Source: Anaerolineae bacterium
GTDB taxonomy: Bacteria; Chloroflexota; Anaerolineae; 4572-78; J111
Assembly (NCBI GenBank): GCA_023382535.1
Contig: JAHDWA010000009.1
Location: forward strand, 107,795-171,794
DNA length: 64,000 nucleotides
Direction: 5' to 3'
Part shown: positions 59,897-64,000 of the stretch, in pieces
Numbering within the stretch: position 1 is the stretch's first letter
Layout of the letters: the number at the start of each line of letters is the position of its first letter
Made by a program: the position numbers and the translations under genes
Notes under the pieces: generated by a model
Seen by the model: the letters and a program-made list of their open reading frames with translations, nothing else
Told to the model about the DNA's origin: nothing
The model's database searches: none

Positions 59897-61365
59897 TAAT
59901 TGAGCCGCGCCCGCAGCCAGGAGTCCAGGCTGGGATGTGGGGTGATATAGCTGCCGTTGACCAACTCGTGCCGCAGTTCGCCGAGAGTGCCGGTACGCTC
60001 GGCATAAACGTCGTGCTTGTGAACGGTTTCGAGGTTGACCTGGCGGGCCAGGACAAAGGTGTCATCGGGCAGCGCCGGGTATAGCTCAATCAGGCCAAGG
60101 ATGATTTCGCGCACCGCATCTTCCACAAAGCGGGGGTGACGATGGGCTTTGGCGACCACGAATAACTCGTCTGGGCGCTTGAGCAAGTCGTAATTCTCGC
60201 TGCTCATGGCTCCCTCGACAATGTGGACCAAATCCTCCGCCCGCACCGGTTGGTCCGTGCCCACAATCAAGGTGCCGCGCCCGCGCTGGTTGTGAGTCGC
60301 CAGGGGCACAATCTCCAGCACCCGCTCGACCTGCTCGGCGCTGAAACCGGTCTCCAGCAGCCGCTCACGGGCTTGGTCGGCGATCATTTCCTGCGCCGAA
60401 GGGCTGGCCATCGTCCCTTCCGCTTCCACCCCGACCAGGTGGACCACCCGCTCTTTGGTCGCTGCGGCGATGCCGATGAGGGTGTAGATTTCCTGGGTCA
60501 ACTTGCCCGACACCGGGGCAAACCGCTCCTGGGGGAATCTGGCCCGGATATGCACATCGGAGCGAACCGCTCCCTGTTCGCGCAAAACCTCGGCGGCGAC
60601 ACGTTCAGCCAGGAGCTCCAGGGTGGGCAGGCGTTCGGCGCTGATCTGGTCAATGATCTCGCCCAGGGCGTCGCTGAAACGGGAGAGATGGGCGCCCTTT
60701 TGCTCCGGTCCCAGCTCGACCGACAGGTCCATTTCGGCGTAAAAGAGATCGTCCCGCTCTTCGCCAAGGAGCCGGACGATGCGTTTGATGCCGCTGACCC
60801 CGGCCTGAGTCAGGCTGAGGTGGACCGAGGGCCGTTCGGCTTGCACGTCGCGACCCAGGGGAATAATGAGCTTTTGCATCACCTGGACGACCTTGCCGTA
60901 ACCACTGCCAGCCAGTTGTTGGTACATTGCGGCGATACTCCGTTGCGTGCCGGGTAGCTTTAGATCCGGCGCGATTTCGGCGAAGGGAGCCAGCACAAAA
61001 TCCCGTTCGGGGATGCGCGGATGAGGGATGGTCAAGTTGGGTGTTTGGAGCTGCGAGCTGCCATAGGCGAGAATATCCAGGTCAATGGGCCGCGGTCCAT
61101 AGCGCAGGGTGCGCTGCCGACCCATGCGCCGCTCAATACTTTTGAGGAAGCGGAGCAGTTCTTCGGGAGGTAATCCGGTGCGGCCGCGCAGGACCATGTT
61201 GTAGAAACGGGGCTGGTCGGTAACATAGGCTGGTTCTGTTTCATAGACTGAAGAAATTTGCTCCACGCTCATTTTTTGGCGCAACTGGCTGATGGCATCA
61301 ATCAAATTAGCCCGCCGGTCGCCGAGGTTGCTACCTAAGGCGATGTAAACATTTTCACCGTTCAT
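59896..61365 (-). CDS. FolK-MptA/FolE2 fusion protein
   Basis: A 489-residue fusion. Residues 1-165 are a 6-hydroxymethyl-dihydropterin pyrophosphokinase (VYIALGSNLGDRRANL, FYNMVLRGRTGLPPEELLRF, RYGPRPIDLDILAYG). Residues 170-489 are a COG1469 GTP cyclohydrolase of MptA/FolE2 type (VQAERPSVHLSLTQAGVSGI, ATHNQRGRGTLIVG, EGAMSSENYDLLKRPDELF). The family's CPC motif, which supplies a metal-binding cysteine, reads ASPSAQE here, so both cysteines are Ser. The other likely ligands (His in THNQR, Glu in VEGAMS, His in KAHRHPRF) remain. The enzyme may be inactive, use another metal set, or rely on FolE (23622) for the GTP step. The ATG follows AGGAAGATAGAAG. Confidence 0.92.
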   Translation of the reverse strand: MNGENVYIALGSNLGDRRANLIDAISQLRQKMSVEQISSVYETEPAYVTDQPRFYNMVLRGRTGLPPEELLRFLKSIERRMGRQRTLRYGPRPIDLDILAYGSSQLQTPNLTIPHPRIPERDFVLAPFAEIAPDLKLPGTQRSIAAMYQQLAGSGYGKVVQVMQKLIIPLGRDVQAERPSVHLSLTQAGVSGIKRIVRLLGEERDDLFYAEMDLSVELGPEQKGAHLSRFSDALGEIIDQISAERLPTLELLAERVAAEVLREQGAVRSDVHIRARFPQERFAPVSGKLTQEIYTLIGIAAATKERVVHLVGVEAEGTMASPSAQEMIADQARERLLETGFSAEQVERVLEIVPLATHNQRGRGTLIVGTDQPVRAEDLVHIVEGAMSSENYDLLKRPDELFVVAKAHRHPRFVEDAVREIILGLIELYPALPDDTFVLARQVNLETVHKHDVYAERTGTLGELRHELVNGSYITPHPSLDSWLRARLN

Positions 61366-61426
61366 CTTCTATCTTCCTGATTACTTTCTAGGCTGCATAT
61401 TGGGCGTAACTGACGCAATTGAAGTT

Positions 61427-61789
61427 TCACTCCTGGGCCAGCCATTTTTCTGCGACGGCCTTATCTTCAAAAAACCGAAAAAGATTGCCTTTATTGGATT
61501 CAAAGATCAGTTCCTTAAATCGTTCACTTTTGATCTTCCCGAATGAAATAACGGCCGCCCCTCGCATGCGATAGTTAGCAAACTTCTGAAATAAAGCGCC
61601 GGCAAAGGTCGTCTTCAAATCAAAAAAGTCGGGCGAAAAATTGCTCTCGTAGATTAAAACGTTATGAGTCTCATGCTCACCGCACATGGCGACGAGATCC
61701 AGAATATCTCGTTCATTGCGGATAATAAAATCAGTGGGGTCACACTCAATATATTGGGTGTTATAAGCTTGTTGAATCTTAAATGACAT
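61427..61789 (-). CDS. DUF4180-family protein
   Basis: The 120-residue protein has the DUF4180 pattern: ILDLVAMCGEHETHNVLIYE, FFDLKTTFAGALFQKFANYR, AAVISFGKIKSERFKELIFE and RFFEDKAVAEKWL. The fold is STAS-like; no function is known. It is more AT-rich than its neighbours and interrupts the H4MPT cluster, so it may be a recent insertion. The ATG at 61789 has only a weak ribosome site (GGGATGA). Confidence 0.85.
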   Translation of the reverse strand: MSFKIQQAYNTQYIECDPTDFIIRNERDILDLVAMCGEHETHNVLIYESNFSPDFFDLKTTFAGALFQKFANYRMRGAAVISFGKIKSERFKELIFESNKGNLFRFFEDKAVAEKWLAQE

Positions 61790-61814
61790 TTTTCATCCCT
61801 ATGATAAAAACCAA

Positions 61815-62645
61815 CTACTTCAACATCCCCTCCAACAACGCCACAAATAGCACCGCTGCGACCAAATCGGCTGTCGTGCCCGGATTGAGGCTGTTATCCT
61901 TTGTTACCCGCAGGTGAGCATCCAGAGCGGCAATAGCCTGCTCTCCCTCGACGCTGAAAACACCCCCGGCGGCCAGCGCCTGTGCCGCTTCCGCAGAAAC
62001 AAGCTGGGCGGTATCCAGGCCCAGTTTGCGGGCAATCAAGGTATCGGGTACGGCGGCCAGGAGTGCCAGATAGGTCTGGATGACGGTTTGGCTGGTGCTA
62101 GCCCCCTGGGCCAGGGCGGACTGCAACGCGGGCAGACCATGCTCGAAGGTGATGGCGTAGTCACTCACATATTCGGCGGCGATGCTGTCCCGCCCGGCAG
62201 CGCTGGCCATGGCCTCGCGCAGGGTCACGTTTGGTTCGGCCCGCACGTCGTGCTCGACCTCGGCCTCCAGGCCACCCGGCGAGGCCAGCCGGATGGCCTC
62301 GTAGACGGCGCGGGCATCTTCCACGGTCAAACCGTGCAGCACTCCGCTCAGGCTGTCCCGCAGCCTGCCGCTGCCGGTCAGGGCCGCTCGGGCCAGGGGG
62401 GCAAACAGTAGGACGATGCCCAGGTTGGTGTTGGCTCGCGTCCACTGCCGGCGGGCGGCTATCGCGGCCACGATGGTCGCGCCAACGCCGCGCTCACCGG
62501 CCCGGGCCATCTCCGGGCCAAGGGCCACCGCCCCGCGCAGAAAATCTTCATAGCTCATATCGTTGAAAGCCTGGGTAGGCGTAACGTTGCCGGGTTTTTC
62601 AGCGCTGGCCTCCAGCAGGCAGGCCAACTGCGCCGCCGCGGCCAC
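61815..62645 (-). CDS. CitG-like triphosphoribosyl-dephospho-CoA synthase family protein
   Basis: About 276 residues. The family core is AQLACLLEASAEKPGNVTPT, then ERGVGATIVAAIAARRQWTR, ANTNLGIVLLFAPLARAALT and TKDNSLNPGTTADLVAAVLF at the C-terminus. These resemble CitG/MdcB, which transfer phosphoribosyl units to CoA precursors. The members in H4MPT clusters are thought to work on the cofactor's ribose-phosphate part; this is inferred. The start is uncertain: no ATG exists, and I favour the GTG at 62645 just after the stop of the upstream gene. A TTG at 62672 is an alternative. Confidence 0.85.
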   Translation of the reverse strand: MAAAAQLACLLEASAEKPGNVTPTQAFNDMSYEDFLRGAVALGPEMARAGERGVGATIVAAIAARRQWTRANTNLGIVLLFAPLARAALTGSGRLRDSLSGVLHGLTVEDARAVYEAIRLASPGGLEAEVEHDVRAEPNVTLREAMASAAGRDSIAAEYVSDYAITFEHGLPALQSALAQGASTSQTVIQTYLALLAAVPDTLIARKLGLDTAQLVSAEAAQALAAGGVFSVEGEQAIAALDAHLRVTKDNSLNPGTTADLVAAVLFVALLEGMLK

Positions 62646-62649
62646 GGTC

Positions 62650-63585
62650 TCAGGCGTCCACGGTTCTGGCAAGGATGGGACGTTCGTCTTTAGCTGGCTG
62701 CTGGCCGGCCACGGTTTCAAGGTAAAGCGCCATCTCCTCTGCAATATTGACCGGGCTGGCGGTTTGCAGCCCTTTCCAGCCGGGGATACTGTTCACTTCG
62801 ATGAGATAAAGCCGGCCATCCGCCGCCGGCAGCAGGTCTACTCCGGCGTAGTCCACCCCGACAACCTGGGCGGCGCGGAGGCACAACGCTTCCTGTTCCA
62901 GCGTCAGGCGGCAGAGACGAGCCTGCGCCCCGCGGGCGACGTTGGTCCGCCAGTCGTCCGAGACCCGCTCTATGGCCGCCACCACCCGCCCGCCGATGAC
63001 AAAGGCGCGGATGTCACAGCCGTTGTGGGGGATGGTTTCTTGCAGGTAGTAGACGGCTCGTTCCAGTTCGAGCGCCTTAAAGACCCGGTAGGCCACATCC
63101 CGGTCCTCAATGCGGACAATGCCCAGGCCCATCGCCCCAAACAGCGGTTTGACCACCACATCGCCGCCCAGCGCGGTGAACGCTTTCAAGGCATCGCCGA
63201 TGGTTTCGCAGGCGATGGTGCGCGGGGTCGGCAGTCCGGCCTGCTCCAGCAGCCCCGAGGTGTAGAGCTTATCTACGGTGCGCTCGATGGCGATAGGCCG
63301 GTTGACCACGCGCAGCCCCCGCGCTTCCAGAAGGTGCAGGCTGTCCATGCGAAAAATGAGCTGCTCCAGCGAGCCGGCCGGGATGAAGCGCACCAGGACC
63401 AGATCAAAACTGTCCAGGTCAGCCCCCAGGCTGCTCAGCCGGGGTGACAGGCCCACCCGGGCGTTCAGTTGGGTGATGGGCAGCAGGGTACACAGGTGGC
63501 CCCGCGCCTGGATCGCTCCCTGCAACTGCTCGGCGTGCCAGCCCGGGTTGGCCCCCAGAATAGCGACTTTCAAGCCCTTACTCAA
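62650..63585 (-). CDS. RimK-like ATP-grasp ligase of the H4MPT cluster
   Basis: The 311-residue protein has an ATP-grasp pattern: KVAILGANPGWHAEQLQGAI at the N-terminus, GGDVVVKPLFGAMGLGIVRI with the ATP lysine, DIRAFVIGGRVVAAIERVSD, and VDYAGVDLLPAADGRLYLIE with VNSIPGWKGL for the Mg-binding end. Archaeal MptN adds glutamate to tetrahydromethanopterin and belongs to this family; relatives occur in bacterial H4MPT clusters. Start: a TTG at 63585, overlapping the mch stop. Confidence 0.88.
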   Translation of the reverse strand: MSKGLKVAILGANPGWHAEQLQGAIQARGHLCTLLPITQLNARVGLSPRLSSLGADLDSFDLVLVRFIPAGSLEQLIFRMDSLHLLEARGLRVVNRPIAIERTVDKLYTSGLLEQAGLPTPRTIACETIGDALKAFTALGGDVVVKPLFGAMGLGIVRIEDRDVAYRVFKALELERAVYYLQETIPHNGCDIRAFVIGGRVVAAIERVSDDWRTNVARGAQARLCRLTLEQEALCLRAAQVVGVDYAGVDLLPAADGRLYLIEVNSIPGWKGLQTASPVNIAEEMALYLETVAGQQPAKDERPILARTVDA

Positions 63586-64000
63586 GGAAGGACCGTTTCA
63601 ACACCTCGACATTGACCTGCCCGGCGTGGAAGGTGCGCCCGCTGACCACGTTGGTCATAGAGATTTCGGCCGGGCTGAACAGCAGCGGGTCAACCTGGTA
63701 AAAGTCGAAGTTGTAGCCTTTAAAGGTGTCGTAGAAAGGTAAACCGTAATCCCTTGAGGTTGAGGCCGGCACGCGGGGGACCACTTCCTCCAGTTCGGCG
63801 TCGTCGGCGCGGACGGTGTAGTGAACCTGGCCGCCGTAGAGAATGGCGTCGTTGGTCCGGCCAATCGCCCGCAGGTCGCTCTTGGCTACCGGCGGCAGCG
63901 GGCACGTGCCGAGGCCGCTCAATACCTGGCGCAGATCAAAGCCCAGCTCGTGCAGCTTGTGCAGCCCGGTCTCAACTACCCGCGCTGCCACCTGGACGCC
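63578..64000 (-). CDS. mch: Methenyl-H4MPT cyclohydrolase, C-terminal part
   Basis: The frame is open from the window edge to 63578 and encodes the last 140 or so residues of Mch. It has LGTCPLPPVAKSDLRAIGRT, NDAILYGGQVHYTV and a long C-terminal segment ending VLKRSFLE. Mch converts methenyl-H4MPT to formyl-H4MPT in the oxidation of C1 units. The full enzyme is about 320 residues, so the start lies beyond 64000. It is the first visible gene of the minus-strand C1 operon. Confidence 0.9.
   Translation of the reverse strand, partial: GVQVAARVVETGLHKLHELGFDLRQVLSGLGTCPLPPVAKSDLRAIGRTNDAILYGGQVHYTVRADDAELEEVVPRVPASTSRDYGLPFYDTFKGYNFDFYQVDPLLFSPAEISMTNVVSGRTFHAGQVNVEVLKRSFLE

Noticed and set aside
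1..64000. CRISPR arrays, tRNA or rRNA genes, complete insertion sequences
   Set aside because: Looked for repeated spacered units, T-arm GGTTCGA-type sequences and transposase genes with end repeats; none was convincing.

Overview
The window looks like a stretch of chromosome from a GC-rich Chloroflexota bacterium of the Anaerolineae type. This is an inference from gene content: a V-type ATP synthase, secreted proteins that end in a YLP-type tail, a TrmB-family regulator, and a bacterial tetrahydromethanopterin (H4MPT) gene set. I found no rRNA, tRNA, CRISPR array or intact insertion sequence.

Left part (1-30 kb), mostly minus strand. At the left edge is a rhodanese-CBS protein whose frame runs through an in-frame TGA at its active-site loop, followed by a SECIS-like hairpin. 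It is a candidate selenoprotein. Then come a PAP2 phosphatase, a giant cyclic beta-1,2-glucan synthase-like protein (2868 aa) overlapping a tandem universal stress protein, a small group with VOC, SRPBCC, methyltransferase and lyase genes, and a split metal-efflux module (P1B ATPase, DUF6448 protein, free-standing HMA protein). After these come an Flp-type pilin, a Crp/Fnr regulator, a transaldolase-like enzyme, a FAD oxidoreductase, FolE, a TrmB regulator with a clear promoter-operator, an Rnk/DUF488 operon and a histidine kinase/response regulator pair. A 51-bp element made of 11-bp phased repeats lies on both sides of the two-component genes, upstream of two different transcription units.

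Middle (30-52 kb). An ArsR-regulated ArsP-like permease with two matching operators is followed by a BON/SRPBCC protein and a large secreted subtilase. Then comes a V-type ATP synthase operon on the plus strand in the order H-I-K-E-C-F-A-(beta-helix protein, YiaA)-B-D. The operon is split between the catalytic A and B subunits by a secreted beta-helix protein and a YiaA-like membrane protein. Heptanucleotide repeat arrays sit at two of its gene junctions.

Right part (52.9-64 kb). This is a compact H4MPT/methanofuran-type one-carbon cofactor cluster: beta-RFAP synthase (MptG), DUF447, dihydropteroate-synthase-like protein, pterin carbinolamine dehydratase, MfnB, MfnE-like kinase, MfnF-like protein, a HisA-like protein, a FolK-MptA/FolE2 fusion, a CitG-like protein, a RimK-like ATP-grasp ligase and the 3' part of mch (methenyl-H4MPT cyclohydrolase). 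Together these would make the pterin and furan carriers and run one step of formaldehyde or formate C1 transfer. The MptA half of the fusion has Ser in place of both cysteines of the family's usual CPC motif. A palindromic site GTGACAWWTGTCAC lies upstream of part of this cluster and, in tandem, upstream of the genes leading into the V-ATPase operon. That could mean a shared Crp/Fnr-type regulator.
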